From positions 59,246 to 123,245 of the forward strand of contig JAHJNJ010000003.1 in assembly GCA_018820925.1 (NCBI GenBank): a stretch of DNA of 64,000 bases. Direction: 5' to 3'. The notes under the pieces are model-generated. The model was not told where the DNA came from. It did not search any database and saw only the letters and a program-made list of their open reading frames with translations. The DNA comes from Gammaproteobacteria bacterium. Its GTDB lineage: Bacteria; Pseudomonadota; Gammaproteobacteria; Burkholderiales; Gallionellaceae. This document shows, piece by piece, positions 50,371 through 59,668 of the stretch; position 1 is the stretch's first letter, and every line of letters starts with the position of its first letter. The position numbers and the translations under genes are program-made.

Positions 50371-50757
50371 TCAGGCATGCGGCTGCGACAGGTGCCGCGC
50401 CGTGACGTAGTCGCGAATATTCACATGGTTGACGATCCACTCGGCCAATTCGTTTTCCACATAATCCTGCAACGTTTTGCGATCACGCTGCTCTAGCCAC
50501 TGCGCGACGCGTTGTGCCAGTTTGTCCAGCGCGTGCTTGTGGTGTTTCTTGTGTTGGGCGATGGCGGGGTAGTCGGTCGCCTGCATGGCCTGTTCCTCGG
50601 CGGCGAACTGCTGCTGCAGTTGCCGTTGCAGGCGTTGCAGTTGTTCGTCGATCTCGCTTTCCGGGGCCTTGTCGTCGAGCAGGTCGAGCAGCGCATTGAG
50701 CAGTTCGGCAAAGGCGGTATAGTCGAACAGGCGGGAGACGTCTATGGTCTGTGTCAT
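50371..50757 (-). CDS. Divergent hemerythrin-like protein lacking two His ligands
   Basis: 128 residues, paralogous to the gene just upstream. Aligning the two, the first ligand (DHAEF) is DYTAF here (His to Tyr), and HFAEEERLMQ is QFAAEEQAMQ (His to Gln). The later HKKHHKH and NHVNIRDY ligands are kept. A normal di-iron site is therefore unlikely, and one-iron binding, a regulatory subunit or decay are alternatives. The ATG at 50757 overlaps the upstream hemerythrin stop by 4 bases, which implies co-production of both. Confidence 0.82.
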   Translation of the reverse strand: MTQTIDVSRLFDYTAFAELLNALLDLLDDKAPESEIDEQLQRLQRQLQQQFAAEEQAMQATDYPAIAQHKKHHKHALDKLAQRVAQWLEQRDRKTLQDYVENELAEWIVNHVNIRDYVTARHLSQPHA

Positions 50758-51158
50758 GTCCGCTCTCCACTCTGCGCATTGATGAATCCCGCCGTCACGA
50801 AATCCATGCTGTTGACGTGATTGACGAACCAGTCGCCGATGTCGCGATCCAGCCATTCCCTTAGCGCGACGGTATTGCGACCCTGTTTCCAGTGCTCGCT
50901 CCGGGCGGACATGTCGGCCAGCACACGCTCATGCTCACTTTTATGCATGGCATAGGGCGGGAAACCGGTTTCCTGCATCAGGCGTTCTTCCTCGGCAAAA
51001 TGGTGATGGGTATGGGCCAGCAGCTCATTCAGCAAGGTATCCACATCGGGTTCGGGGGCTTGGGCAGAGATAGTAGCCAGCAGGTTTTCGCGCAGGGTGA
51101 TGAATTCGGCATGGTCGCGGTTCATGAAGTCGAGTGCGACCTGAGGGTAGTCCAGCAT
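50754..51158 (-). CDS. Hemerythrin domain protein
   Basis: 134 residues with a full ligand set: FMNRDHAEFITLREN (about 12-26), HHHFAEEERLMQETGFPPYA (about 55-74), HKSEHERVL (about 76-84) and WFVNHVNSMDF (about 111-121). Predicted four-helix O2-binding di-iron protein. The ATG at 51158 has AGGAA upstream. A longer frame in front overlaps the ribF promoter region and is not family-like. It heads a two-gene operon with a ligand-deficient paralogue, and is divergent from ribF. Confidence 0.9.
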   Translation of the reverse strand: MLDYPQVALDFMNRDHAEFITLRENLLATISAQAPEPDVDTLLNELLAHTHHHFAEEERLMQETGFPPYAMHKSEHERVLADMSARSEHWKQGRNTVALREWLDRDIGDWFVNHVNSMDFVTAGFINAQSGERT

Positions 51159-51202
51159 GCTATTTCCTAGTATCCAATGGGTGTCGGCAGGGCATCTCAC
51201 GG

Positions 51203-51208
51203 TATAAT
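51203..51208 (+). promoter_or_regulatory. -10 element of ribF (near-leaderless transcript)
   Basis: TATAAT at 51203-51208 is followed by CCGCGCCCT and the ribF ATG at 51218, leaving only 9 bases between the -10 and the start codon. There is no Shine-Dalgarno and no good -35. The same TATAATCCGCGCC string occurs before the tRNA-Thr gene. Confidence 0.55.
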
Positions 51209-51217
51209 CCGCGCCCT

Positions 51218-52144
51218 ATGCAGATTCTACGCGGACTTCATTCTTTTGACACCCAAACTGTGGCGGTTACCATCGGCAATTTCGATGGGGTACACCTCGG
51301 TCATCAGGCGCTGCTCAAGGAGCTGCGTGCGGCAGCCCAGCCGCGCGGGCTGCAGACGGCAGTCGTTATTTTTGAACCGCATCCGCGTGAATTCTTTGCG
51401 CCGCAACAGGCGCCGGCGCGGCTCACCAGCCTGCGCGAAAAACTGGAGCTGTTCAGCACCATGGGCGTGGATCGTGTGCACGTGTGCCGCTTCGATGCGC
51501 TGTTTGCCAAGAAGTCGGCGGCGGATTTTATTCATGCGCTGCATGAAAAACTGCATGCGAAGTTTGTGCTGATCGGCGACGATTTCCGTTTCGGCAGCGG
51601 GCGCGCGGGCGATTTTGCACTGGTCGAGAAGATAGGCGCCGAGCGCGGATTTGCGGTGCAATCGGTGCAGTCGGTGCTGCATGGCGGTGTGCGCATTTCC
51701 AGCACGGCGATACGTGCGGCACTGGCGGACGGGCAGATACGCATGGCCAAAGAGTACTTGGGGCGCCCCTACAGTATCAGCGGGCGCGTGTTCCACGGCG
51801 ACGGCATGGGGCGCAAACTGGGTTATCCCACGGCGAACGTGCAGATGAAGCACAACCTGCCGCCGCTCAAGGGCATCTACGTGGTGCTGGCCCATGCCGA
51901 GGGGCTGGGCGTGCTGCAGGGGGTGGCGAGTCTGGGTATTCGCCCGACGCTGAAACAGGAAGCCAAATATGTGCTGGAAGTGCATTTGTTCGAATTTGCG
52001 CAGCAGATCTACAGCAAGCATCTGCGTGTGGAGTTTTTGCAAAAGTTGCGCGACGAACAGAAATTTAACGGACTGGACGAGCTGACGCGGCAGATTGCGT
52101 TGGATGTGGATAATGCAAAGCAATGGTTTATTGATCATGAGTGA
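51218..52144 (+). CDS. ribF: Bifunctional riboflavin kinase/FAD synthetase
   Basis: 308 residues. N-terminal nucleotidyltransferase with [17 protein letters not shown] (about 15-31) and the [10 protein letters not shown] loop (about 160-169). C-terminal riboflavin kinase with [20 protein letters not shown] and LGYPTANVQ (about 203-211). Converts riboflavin to FMN and FAD. The ATG at 51218 lies directly after a -10 element, and in-frame codons further upstream precede the promoter. Its last 8 bases overlap ileS. Confidence 0.97.
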   Translation: MQILRGLHSFDTQTVAVTIGNFDGVHLGHQALLKELRAAAQPRGLQTAVVIFEPHPREFFAPQQAPARLTSLREKLELFSTMGVDRVHVCRFDALFAKKSAADFIHALHEKLHAKFVLIGDDFRFGSGRAGDFALVEKIGAERGFAVQSVQSVLHGGVRISSTAIRAALADGQIRMAKEYLGRPYSISGRVFHGDGMGRKLGYPTANVQMKHNLPPLKGIYVVLAHAEGLGVLQGVASLGIRPTLKQEAKYVLEVHLFEFAQQIYSKHLRVEFLQKLRDEQKFNGLDELTRQIALDVDNAKQWFIDHE

Positions 52145-55007
52145 AGACAAAAAGAAGTACCCGCTGAATCTCCCCGACACCACGTTTCCCATGCGCGGTG
52201 ATCTGGCCAGGCGCGAACCGCTGATGCTGGCGCAATGGCAGGCGCAGCAGCGCTACCAGCGCATCCGCAAGGCGCCACATCCCAAAGGAAAATTCATCCT
52301 GCATGATGGTCCGCCCTACGCCAACGGCGACATCCACCTGGGCCATGCAGTCAACAAGGTGTTGAAGGACATCATCGTCAAGTCGAAGACGCTCGCGGGT
52401 TACGACGCGCCCTATGTGCCGGGCTGGGATTGCCACGGCCTGCCGATCGAACTGCACGTGGAAAAGAAACACGGCAAGGGTATCCCGCCCGAGCAGTTTC
52501 GCGAGTTGTGCCGCGAATACGCGAAGGCGCAGGTCGAGCGGCAAAAAATGGACTTTATCCGCCTCGGCATTCTCGGCGACTGGGATAAGCCCTATCTGAC
52601 CATGGATTTCCAGAACGAAGCCGACATCATCCGCGCGCTCGGCAAGATCCAGGAGCGCGGCTATCTGTACCAGGGCCGCAAGCCGGTGAACTGGTGCCTG
52701 GATTGCCGGTCGGCACTGGCCGAGGCGGAAGTGGAATACGAGGACAAGGTCTCGGCGGCCATTGATGTCGGTTTCGAGGTGAAAGACAAACACGCAGTAG
52801 AAAAAGCCTTCGGTGTGTCGCTATCGGGCTCTGCCCGCGTGTATGCGGTGATCTGGACCACCACGCCGTGGACGTTGCCGGCGAATCAGGCGGTGAGCGT
52901 CCATCCGACTCTGGAATATGACTTGATCAAAACGGACAAGGGCTACCTGATCCTCGCCTTCGATCTGGCGGCCGATTGCCTGAGGCGCTACCAGGTTGGC
53001 GGCAACAACGACCGAGGCGACGGACTCGCCGCCACTTGTTATGGCGCAGCGCTGGAAGGCTTGCCCTTGCAGCATCCGTTCTACGACCGCATTGTGCCCG
53101 TGATCTGCGGCGAGCACGTCACACTGGAAGCGGGTACCGGGCTGGTGCATACCGCACCGGCACATGGCGTGGACGATTATGTGGTGGGGCAGAAGTACAA
53201 CCTGCCGAGCGATAACCCGGTGGGCGACGACGGCAAATTCATCTCGACCACGTCTGCGGTCGGCAATACGCCGCTGGCCGGCGTGTTCGTATGGAAGGCC
53301 AACGACATCGTGCTGCAGGCGCTGGAAGCGAGCGGGCACCTGCTGCATCAGGAAAAAGTGAAACACAGCTACCCGCATTGCTGGCGCCACAAGACGCCGA
53401 TCATTTTCCGCGCCACACCGCAGTGGTTCATCGGCATGGAGCAGGTTGCCCATTCTTCTTCCGTTGGAGACGAAGAACTGGTTCATGCCGCGCGCCACAC
53501 CGATGCCGCAGCGGGGATGCCGCTGCGCGACCTGGCGGACAAGGCCGTCGAACAGACTGAGTTCTTCCCAGCCTGGGGCCGCGCGCGCCTCGAAGCGATG
53601 ATCAGGAACCGCCCCGACTGGTGCGTGTCGCGCCAGCGCAACTGGGGGGTGCCGATGCCGTTCTTCGTGCACAAGGAAACCATGGCGCTGCATCCGCGCA
53701 CTTCCGAATTGCTGGAACAGGTCGCCAAACTGGTCGAGAAATCCGGCATAGAGGCGTGGTTCTCGTTGGACAGCGCTGAGCTGCTCGGCGACGATGCGGC
53801 GCATTACCGCAAGCTGTCCGACACGCTGGACGTATGGTTCGATTCCGGTGTGACGCACTTCTCCGTGCTGCGCAAGCGCGACGAACTGGCCTATCCGGCC
53901 GACCTCTACCTGGAAGGTTCCGACCAGCATCGCGGCTGGTTCCAGTCCTCGCTGCTGACGGGTTGCGCCATCGACGGTCGTGCGCCTTACCGGCAGTTGC
54001 TCACCCACGGCTTCACCGTGGACGAGAAGGGCTACAAGATGTCGAAATCGCGCGGCAACGGCATCGAGCCGCAGGACATCTGCAACAAACTGGGCGCGGA
54101 TATGCTGCGTTTGTGGATCGCCTCGACCGATTACTCGGGCGAGATGTCGCTGTCCGAAGAGATTCTCAAGCGTGTGACCGACAGTTATCGCCGCATCCGC
54201 AACACGCTGCGTTTCCTGCTGGCGAATGTGAGCGACTTCGATGCCACGCGCGATGCGATGCCCGTGGATCAATGGCTGGAGATTGATCGCTACGCACTGG
54301 CCCTGGTGAAAAAGCTGCAGGACGAGGTGTGCGGCGATTATGAACGCTATGAGTTCCACTTCGCGGTACAGAAGCTGCAAGGTTTTTGTACGGAAGAATT
54401 GGGCGGCCTCTATCTCGATATCCTGAAGGATCGTCTGTATACCGCTGGCGAAAATTCAAAAGCACGCCGTTCCGCACAAAACGCGCTGTATCACATCGTC
54501 CAATCGCTGGCCCGTTTGATCTCACCCATCCTGAGTTTTACCGGCGAAGAGGTGTGGTCGACGCTGACAGGCAAAGATGATGCAAGCGTGTTCGAGCAGG
54601 TCTGGTACGAGTTGCCGGATTCCGGACTGAAAGGTGCGGAAGTGAGTGCTTGGGCAAACATCCGCGCCGTGCGCGAACAGGTGAACAAAAAACTGGAAGA
54701 ACAGCGTGCCGCCAATGCCATCGGTTCCGCGCTGCAGGCTGAAGTGGATGTGTACGCACCGAAAGCGACATTCGATCTACTGTCGCGCCTGGGCGATGAC
54801 CTGCGACTGGTGCTCATTACCTCGCGCGCCAACGTGCACTTGCGCGAAGGTGAACTGGAGATCAAGGTCACGCCGAGCGCCCATGCCAAATGCGAACGCT
54901 GCTGGCACTACCGTGAAGATGTGGGCAGCGATGCCGCCCATCCGACATTATGCGGGCGTTGCGTGAGCAACCTGTTCGGTGAGGGCGAGGCAAGGAAATA
55001 TGCTTAG
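52137..55007 (+). CDS. ileS: Isoleucyl-tRNA synthetase
   Basis: 956 residues, class I synthetase. HIGH motif HLGH in [20 protein letters not shown] (about 57-76), CP1 editing domain (about 185-410, with [17 protein letters not shown]), KMSKS in [10 protein letters not shown] (about 632-641), and the C-terminal zinc ribbon CERCWH...CGRCVSN (about 921-942). The ATG at 52137 lies inside the ribF 3' end, giving [20 protein letters not shown]. The stop overlaps lspA by 8 bases. Part of ribF-ileS-lspA-ispH. Confidence 0.99.
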   Translation: MSEDKKKYPLNLPDTTFPMRGDLARREPLMLAQWQAQQRYQRIRKAPHPKGKFILHDGPPYANGDIHLGHAVNKVLKDIIVKSKTLAGYDAPYVPGWDCHGLPIELHVEKKHGKGIPPEQFRELCREYAKAQVERQKMDFIRLGILGDWDKPYLTMDFQNEADIIRALGKIQERGYLYQGRKPVNWCLDCRSALAEAEVEYEDKVSAAIDVGFEVKDKHAVEKAFGVSLSGSARVYAVIWTTTPWTLPANQAVSVHPTLEYDLIKTDKGYLILAFDLAADCLRRYQVGGNNDRGDGLAATCYGAALEGLPLQHPFYDRIVPVICGEHVTLEAGTGLVHTAPAHGVDDYVVGQKYNLPSDNPVGDDGKFISTTSAVGNTPLAGVFVWKANDIVLQALEASGHLLHQEKVKHSYPHCWRHKTPIIFRATPQWFIGMEQVAHSSSVGDEELVHAARHTDAAAGMPLRDLADKAVEQTEFFPAWGRARLEAMIRNRPDWCVSRQRNWGVPMPFFVHKETMALHPRTSELLEQVAKLVEKSGIEAWFSLDSAELLGDDAAHYRKLSDTLDVWFDSGVTHFSVLRKRDELAYPADLYLEGSDQHRGWFQSSLLTGCAIDGRAPYRQLLTHGFTVDEKGYKMSKSRGNGIEPQDICNKLGADMLRLWIASTDYSGEMSLSEEILKRVTDSYRRIRNTLRFLLANVSDFDATRDAMPVDQWLEIDRYALALVKKLQDEVCGDYERYEFHFAVQKLQGFCTEELGGLYLDILKDRLYTAGENSKARRSAQNALYHIVQSLARLISPILSFTGEEVWSTLTGKDDASVFEQVWYELPDSGLKGAEVSAWANIRAVREQVNKKLEEQRAANAIGSALQAEVDVYAPKATFDLLSRLGDDLRLVLITSRANVHLREGELEIKVTPSAHAKCERCWHYREDVGSDAAHPTLCGRCVSNLFGEGEARKYA

Positions 55008-55476
55008 CCGCTGGTTGCTGGTTTCTGTTGTGGTCATTGTGCTCGACCAGTTGAGCAAGGCGGCGATCAACAGTCATTTTGTATATGGCGAGAGTTTGTC
55101 TGTATTGCCTTTCTTCAATCTGGTGCTGGCGCATAACACGGGGGCCGCATTCAGTTTCCTGAGCGATGCGGGCGGCATGCAGCGCTGGTTGTTCAGCGCC
55201 ATCGCGCTTGTCGCCTCTGTATGGATTATCTGGCTGCTGCGCAGGCACCAGTCGCAGAAATTGTTCAGCTTCGCGCTGGCTTTCATTCTGGGCGGCGCGC
55301 TGGGCAATCTGATCGACCGTATCGCTTACGGTTACGTGGTGGATTTTCTGGATTTCTACTGGGGCAGTTATCACTTCGCCGCCTTCAACCTGGCCGACTC
55401 CGCCATCACCTGCGGGGCCGCCTTGCTGATCTGGGACAGCTTCACAGGCAAGGAACATGGAACTGCTGCTCGCTAA
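55000..55476 (+). CDS. lspA: Lipoprotein signal peptidase (signal peptidase II)
   Basis: 158 residues with four transmembrane helices. Catalytic aspartates in the family boxes [17 protein letters not shown] (about 101-117) and [14 protein letters not shown] (about 127-140), with [15 protein letters not shown] (about 45-59). Cleaves prolipoprotein signal peptides in the inner membrane. The ATG at 55000 overlaps the ileS stop by 8 bases and is used instead of an in-frame start seven codons earlier that lies within ileS. ispH begins 20 bases before its stop. Confidence 0.97.
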   Translation: MLSRWLLVSVVVIVLDQLSKAAINSHFVYGESLSVLPFFNLVLAHNTGAAFSFLSDAGGMQRWLFSAIALVASVWIIWLLRRHQSQKLFSFALAFILGGALGNLIDRIAYGYVVDFLDFYWGSYHFAAFNLADSAITCGAALLIWDSFTGKEHGTAAR

Positions 55477-56380
55477 TCCGCGCGGATTCTGCGCCGGTGT
55501 GGATCGCGCCATCGAGATCGTCGAGCGCGCTTTGGCTTTGCACGGTGCGCCTATCTATGTTCGTCACGAAGTGGTGCATAACAAATTCGTGGTGGACAGT
55601 CTGAAAGCCAAGGGCGCGGTTTTCATCGAAGATCTGAACGACGTTCCGCCCGGCAGCATCCTCATTTTCAGCGCGCACGGCGTGCCGCAAGCGGTACGCC
55701 GCGAAGCCGAGGCGCGCGGTTTGACCGTGTTCGACGCAACGTGTCCGCTGGTCACCAAGGTGCATATCGAAGTTTCGCGCATGCGTCAGCAGGGCAAGGA
55801 GATCATCATGATCGGCCACAAAGGTCACCCCGAGGTGGAAGGCACGATGGGGCAGAGCAGCGGCGGCATGTACCTGGTCGAGACGCCTGCCGATGTCGAG
55901 TCCCTGGAAGTGCGGAACGAACAGAATCTGACCTATGTCACGCAGACCACGCTGTCCATGGACGACGCCAGTGCCATCATCGCCGCGCTCAAGACGCGCT
56001 TCCCTTCCATCACCGGACCGAGAAAAGACGACATTTGCTATGCCACCCAGAACCGCCAGGACTCGGTAAAACTGCTGGCCAAACAATGCGACCTCGTGAT
56101 TGTGGTCGGTTCGCCGAACAGTTCAAATTCAAATCGCCTGCGCGAAGTGGCCCGGAACCTTAACGTCCCGGCGTATTTAATTGATAACGCCAGCCAACTC
56201 GAAGCGGAATGGGTGCAAGGCAAACAGCGGGTGGGGATCACCGCCGGCGCATCCGCCCCGGAAGTGCTGGTACAGGAAGTGATTGGGCGTTTGAAAGGAC
56301 TGGGAGCTACCAGTGTGCGCGAGGCGGATGGAATTCGTGAGAACGTCGTGTTTCCGTTGCCTAAATCGCTGGCAGGGTGA
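55457..56380 (+). CDS. ispH: 4-hydroxy-3-methylbut-2-enyl diphosphate reductase
   Basis: 307 residues, iron-sulfur enzyme of the last step of the MEP isoprenoid pathway. The three cluster cysteines are in [20 protein letters not shown] (Cys12), [11 protein letters not shown] (about Cys96) and [11 protein letters not shown] (about Cys194). Substrate contacts EVVHNKFVV and [13 protein letters not shown] are present. It overlaps lspA by 20 bases, the conserved lspA-ispH coupling. Confidence 0.98.
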   Translation: MELLLANPRGFCAGVDRAIEIVERALALHGAPIYVRHEVVHNKFVVDSLKAKGAVFIEDLNDVPPGSILIFSAHGVPQAVRREAEARGLTVFDATCPLVTKVHIEVSRMRQQGKEIIMIGHKGHPEVEGTMGQSSGGMYLVETPADVESLEVRNEQNLTYVTQTTLSMDDASAIIAALKTRFPSITGPRKDDICYATQNRQDSVKLLAKQCDLVIVVGSPNSSNSNRLREVARNLNVPAYLIDNASQLEAEWVQGKQRVGITAGASAPEVLVQEVIGRLKGLGATSVREADGIRENVVFPLPKSLAG

Positions 56381-56452
56381 AAAAACGGGATCGGGGGGCC
56401 AGCTTGGGCAGGCAGTTTATTGTGAAATGCTCATGTGAGAAAGGATAACAAA

Positions 56453-57484
56453 GTGAGATCGAACCTTGTAATTGGAACCGGCGCCCTGGGACTGTCAACG
56501 GCGGAGGCGCTGTTGCGGCAGGGCGCCGACGTGACCATTCTGGAGCGGGGTTCGGTCGGTCGTGAATCTTCCTGGGCGGGTGGCGGCATTCTGTCGCCGC
56601 TGTGTCCCTGGGATTATCCGGAGGAGGTGAACCGTCTGGCATTGCGCGGGATGGCGATGTTCGGCGCTGTGGCGGAGATGCTGCACCAAACGACAGGCAT
56701 CGATCCCGAGTATTTGCGCTGTGGCATGCAGGTGTTGCCGCCGGTCGATGTGAAGAGCGCTGTGCAATGGTGTGCAACCCACGGTGTGAGAGCGGAAGAA
56801 AGCGACGGTGGCCTGTTGTTGCCCGATGTCGCCCAAGCCCGCAATCCGCGCTTGCTGCAGGCGTTGCGGGCGCGGGTTGAACAGCTCGGCGGGCGTATCG
56901 TCGAGCAGTGCGAGGTCAAACAGATCGTTGCCGAGGCGGGGCAGGTTGCGCATCTGGCGACGACTCAGGGCAATTTCAGCGCGGACGCGTATATCGTGAC
57001 GGCGGGCGCCTGGAGCAAGGTGTTGTTGGGCGAACACGCCCTGCAGATCGACATCAAGCCGATTCGCGGGCAGATGCTGCTATTCAAGTTCGATGCGCCG
57101 CCGGTGCCGCATATCGTGCTGAAAAAGGATATCTACCTCATTCCGCGCCGCGACGGGCATTTGCTGGTGGGAAGCACGCGCGAAGATGTGGGATTTGATA
57201 AAAGTACTACTGACGAAGTACGTGCAATGTTGCTGCAACGGGGTACCGAACTGCTGCCGGCGTTGCGCGACAAGCCGGTTGTTCAGCATTGGGCCGGACT
57301 GCGTCCGGGTTCTCCCGGCAACATCCCGACCATTGGCCGCCACCCGCACCTGCCGAACCTCTACGTCAACAGCGGCCATTTCCGTTATGGCGTGACCATG
57401 TCGCCCGCGTGCGTGGAAGTGCTGTTGAATACCATGAATGGAACACCGCAACCGTTCGATGTTTCGCCCTATCTTTGGCATTAA
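56453..57484 (+). CDS. thiO: FAD-dependent glycine oxidase ThiO-like
   Basis: 343 residues, DAO-family flavoenzyme. FAD-binding NLVIGTGALGLSTAEALLRQ (about 4-23) and GRESSWAGGGILSPL (about 37-51), then YIVTAGAWS (about 181), KPIRGQMLLFKF (about 201) and the C-terminal HWAGLRPGSPGNIPTIG...HFRYGVTMSPA. Predicted to oxidise glycine to iminoglycine for thiazole synthesis. No other thi gene is adjacent, so another amino-acid substrate is possible. GTG at 56453 with AAGGATAACAAA in front. A GTG six codons upstream is less favoured. Confidence 0.85.
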   Translation: MRSNLVIGTGALGLSTAEALLRQGADVTILERGSVGRESSWAGGGILSPLCPWDYPEEVNRLALRGMAMFGAVAEMLHQTTGIDPEYLRCGMQVLPPVDVKSAVQWCATHGVRAEESDGGLLLPDVAQARNPRLLQALRARVEQLGGRIVEQCEVKQIVAEAGQVAHLATTQGNFSADAYIVTAGAWSKVLLGEHALQIDIKPIRGQMLLFKFDAPPVPHIVLKKDIYLIPRRDGHLLVGSTREDVGFDKSTTDEVRAMLLQRGTELLPALRDKPVVQHWAGLRPGSPGNIPTIGRHPHLPNLYVNSGHFRYGVTMSPACVEVLLNTMNGTPQPFDVSPYLWH

Positions 57485-57487
57485 GCG

Positions 57488-57517
57488 TTGCTGCATCTCT
57501 GCTTGTCCGCTTATAAT
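57488..57517 (+). promoter_or_regulatory. Sigma-70 promoter of tRNA-Thr
   Basis: TTGCTG (57488-57493), 18-base spacer, TATAAT (57512-57517), followed by a GC-rich discriminator CCGCGCC as expected for stringently controlled stable-RNA genes. The -35 begins 4 bases after the thiO stop. Confidence 0.7.
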
Positions 57518-57529
57518 CCGCGCCGGAAG

Positions 57530-57605
57530 GCCGATGTAGCTCAGTCGGTAGAGCAACGCACTCGTAACGCGTAGGTCACCAGTTCGATTCCGGTCATCGG
57601 CACCA
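57530..57605 (+). tRNA. tRNA-Thr (anticodon CGU), CCA encoded
   Basis: 76 bases folding as a cloverleaf: acceptor GCCGATG / CATCGGC with A discriminator and encoded CCA, D-arm GCTC...GAGC, anticodon loop CTCGTAA (anticodon CGT at 57563-57565), variable AGGTC, T-arm ACCAG-TTCGATT-CCGGT. The last anticodon-stem pair (31-39) is an A-C mismatch, and the outer T-stem pair is A-T. It reads ACG codons. Confidence 0.95.
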
Positions 57606-57647
57606 CCTTCCGGCTTCATCTTTGGCAGCGAACAGTCAGGAGCAGTA

Positions 57648-58829
57648 ATGACTTTCCCGCAACTCGGCAATATTCCTTTCAAGTACAAAAAACTCGCCAT
57701 TTTCGGCATTGTCATCATCGCATTGGTGCTCGGTATCGGCTATCTCACGCGCAGCAAACCGATCCCGGTGGTGTTGCAGACCGTGGAACGCGGCACGGTG
57801 GAGGCGTCGGTAAGCAACACCCGCGCCGGTACGGTGAATGCCTGCCGCCGCGCCAAGATGTCGCCTGCGGCGGGCGGGCAAATTTCCAAATTGCTGGTCA
57901 AAAAAGGCATGCGCGTGCGCAAGGGCCAGATATTGCTGGAATTGTGGGATAAGGACCTGGAGGCGCAAGAGCGCCTGGCGCAGGAACAATTGAAGACTTC
58001 GACGACACGCGTGCAGGAAGTCTGCACCCTTGCCGAGGCGGCGCAGCGCGAAGCGGTGCGTTCGCAGGAGTTGAAGGAAAAAGGATTTATCTCGCCGCAG
58101 ATGCTGGACCGCGCGATGAGCGAAGCCGCATCGCGCAAGGCATCCTGCGAAGCGGCGCGCGGCGACATTGAACAGAGCAAGTCGCGCATCGCGCTGGCGC
58201 GTGCCGGGCTGGAGCGCATGATATTGCGTGCGCCGTTCGACGGCATTGTGGCGGACATCAGCGGCGAACTGGGCGAATACGCCACGCCGTCGCCACCCGG
58301 CATTTTGACCATTCCCGCCATCGATCTGATCGACGACAGTTGCATGTACGTAAGCGCGCCCATCGACGAAGTGGATGCCAGCAAGCTCAGGATCGGCCAG
58401 CAGGCCCGCATCACGCTGGATGCCATCAAGGGGCGTACCTTCAGCGGCAAGGTGCGGCGCATCGCGCCCTATGTACTCGATCTGGAAAAACAGGCGCGTA
58501 CGGTGGAAGTGGAAGTCGAGTTCGACAAGAGCGCCGCGAAAGACAATCTATTGGTGGGTTACAGTGCGGATGTCGAGATCATCTACGACACTCGCAAACA
58601 AGTGCTGCGCATTCCGACACAGACCCTGCTGGAAGGCAATCGTGTATTGCTGCTGGGCAGCAAGGGTACGCTGGAAGAGCGCTCCGTGAAAACCGGCCTG
58701 TCCAACTGGGAATATGCCGAGGTGACTTCCGGCCTGGAGGAGGGCGACCGCATTGTGTCCTCGCTGGATCGGGAGGGCGTAGTGGCGGGGGCGCGAGTCG
58801 TGCCGGAAGAAGCCAAGCCCGCGCAATGA
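57648..58829 (+). CDS. Periplasmic adaptor (HlyD/MacA-like membrane fusion protein)
   Basis: 393 residues. N-terminal transmembrane anchor (about 17-34, LAIFGIVIIALVLGIGYL), lipoyl-type half (about 68-110, SPAAGGQISKLLVKKGMRVR), an alpha-hairpin (about 110-195), the second lipoyl half RMILRAPFDGIVADISGELG (about 191-210), and beta-barrel plus membrane-proximal domains. Forms the adaptor of a tripartite exporter with the ATPase and two permeases downstream. Its stop overlaps the ATPase gene by 4 bases. No outer-membrane channel gene is adjacent. Confidence 0.9.
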   Translation: MTFPQLGNIPFKYKKLAIFGIVIIALVLGIGYLTRSKPIPVVLQTVERGTVEASVSNTRAGTVNACRRAKMSPAAGGQISKLLVKKGMRVRKGQILLELWDKDLEAQERLAQEQLKTSTTRVQEVCTLAEAAQREAVRSQELKEKGFISPQMLDRAMSEAASRKASCEAARGDIEQSKSRIALARAGLERMILRAPFDGIVADISGELGEYATPSPPGILTIPAIDLIDDSCMYVSAPIDEVDASKLRIGQQARITLDAIKGRTFSGKVRRIAPYVLDLEKQARTVEVEVEFDKSAAKDNLLVGYSADVEIIYDTRKQVLRIPTQTLLEGNRVLLLGSKGTLEERSVKTGLSNWEYAEVTSGLEEGDRIVSSLDREGVVAGARVVPEEAKPAQ

Positions 58830-59503
58830 TCGAACTGCAAAACGTCTGCCGCACCTTCATCGTCGGCGACCAGCAAGTCGCCGCGTTGCGCGACATCAAC
58901 CTGCGCCTCGATGCTGCCGAATATATTTCCATCATGGGGCCGTCCGGCTCCGGCAAATCCACGCTGCTTAACCTGATCGGCCTGCTCGACCGGCCTTCTT
59001 CGGGCACTTATCTGCTGGATGAAGGCAATGTCACCCAACTGAGCGACGAGCAGCAGGCGAATGCGCGGCGCGACAAGATCGGCTTCGTGTTCCAGTCCTT
59101 CCATCTGGTGCCGCGCCTCACTGCCGCGCAGAACGTCGAGCTGCCGATGATCCTCGCGGGCATTCCGCCGGAAGAGCGCAAGGCGCGCGTGCAGGTGCTG
59201 ATGCAGAACTACGGATTGTCGGAGCGTGCCGATCACCGCCCCGACCAGCTTTCCGGCGGGCAGCGCCAGCGCGTGGCCATCGCGCGTGCCACCGTGATGA
59301 ACCCGACCGTGCTGCTGGCCGACGAGCCCACCGGCAACCTGGACCGCAACACCGGCTGGGAAGTGCTCAAGCTGCTGGAAGGGTTGATGGACAAGGGCAT
59401 CACGCTGGTGGTGGTGACCCACGATGCCGAGATCGGTGCCCGCGCCCGGCGCCAGATCCACATGCTGGACGGGCGTATTTTGTCCGACGAGCAAACAAAC
59501 TGA
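58826..59503 (+). CDS. ABC transporter ATP-binding protein (MacB/LolD type)
   Basis: 225 residues. Walker A IMGPSGSGKSTLLNLIG (about 36-52), Q-loop VFQSFHLVPRLTA (about 89-101), signature LSGGQRQRVAIARA (about 142-155), Walker B VLLADEPTGNLD (about 161-172), H-loop VVVTHDAE. Typical of the LolD/MacB family that powers mechanotransmission transporters. It starts in ATGA overlap with the adaptor gene. A 165-base repeat-containing gap separates it from the first permease. Confidence 0.95.
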   Translation: MIELQNVCRTFIVGDQQVAALRDINLRLDAAEYISIMGPSGSGKSTLLNLIGLLDRPSSGTYLLDEGNVTQLSDEQQANARRDKIGFVFQSFHLVPRLTAAQNVELPMILAGIPPEERKARVQVLMQNYGLSERADHRPDQLSGGQRQRVAIARATVMNPTVLLADEPTGNLDRNTGWEVLKLLEGLMDKGITLVVVTHDAEIGARARRQIHMLDGRILSDEQTN

Positions 59504-59513
59504 AATGCCATTT

Positions 59514-59642
59514 GCCACAGAGAACACAGAGCACACAGAGGAAAATCAAATGCCCGAATTGTGTCTGTTGCCCACTTCATGTTCATGTCGCCATTCTGAA
59601 GTTACAAGCCACATTCTCTGTGAACTCTGTGTTCTCTGTGGC
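59514..59642. repeat. Inverted repeat in the ABC operon
   Basis: Left arm GCCACAGAGAACACAGAG (59514-59531) and right arm CTCTGTGTTCTCTGTGGC (59625-59642) are perfect reverse complements, with further copies of ACACAGAGG and CTCTGTGAA words between them. This CCACAGAGAACACAGAG element is, to my knowledge, a common dispersed repeat in proteobacteria. It fills the gap between ATPase and permease genes. Confidence 0.88.
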
Positions 59643-59668
59643 TTGAAGTTTGGTTTTGGTGGCCAAAC

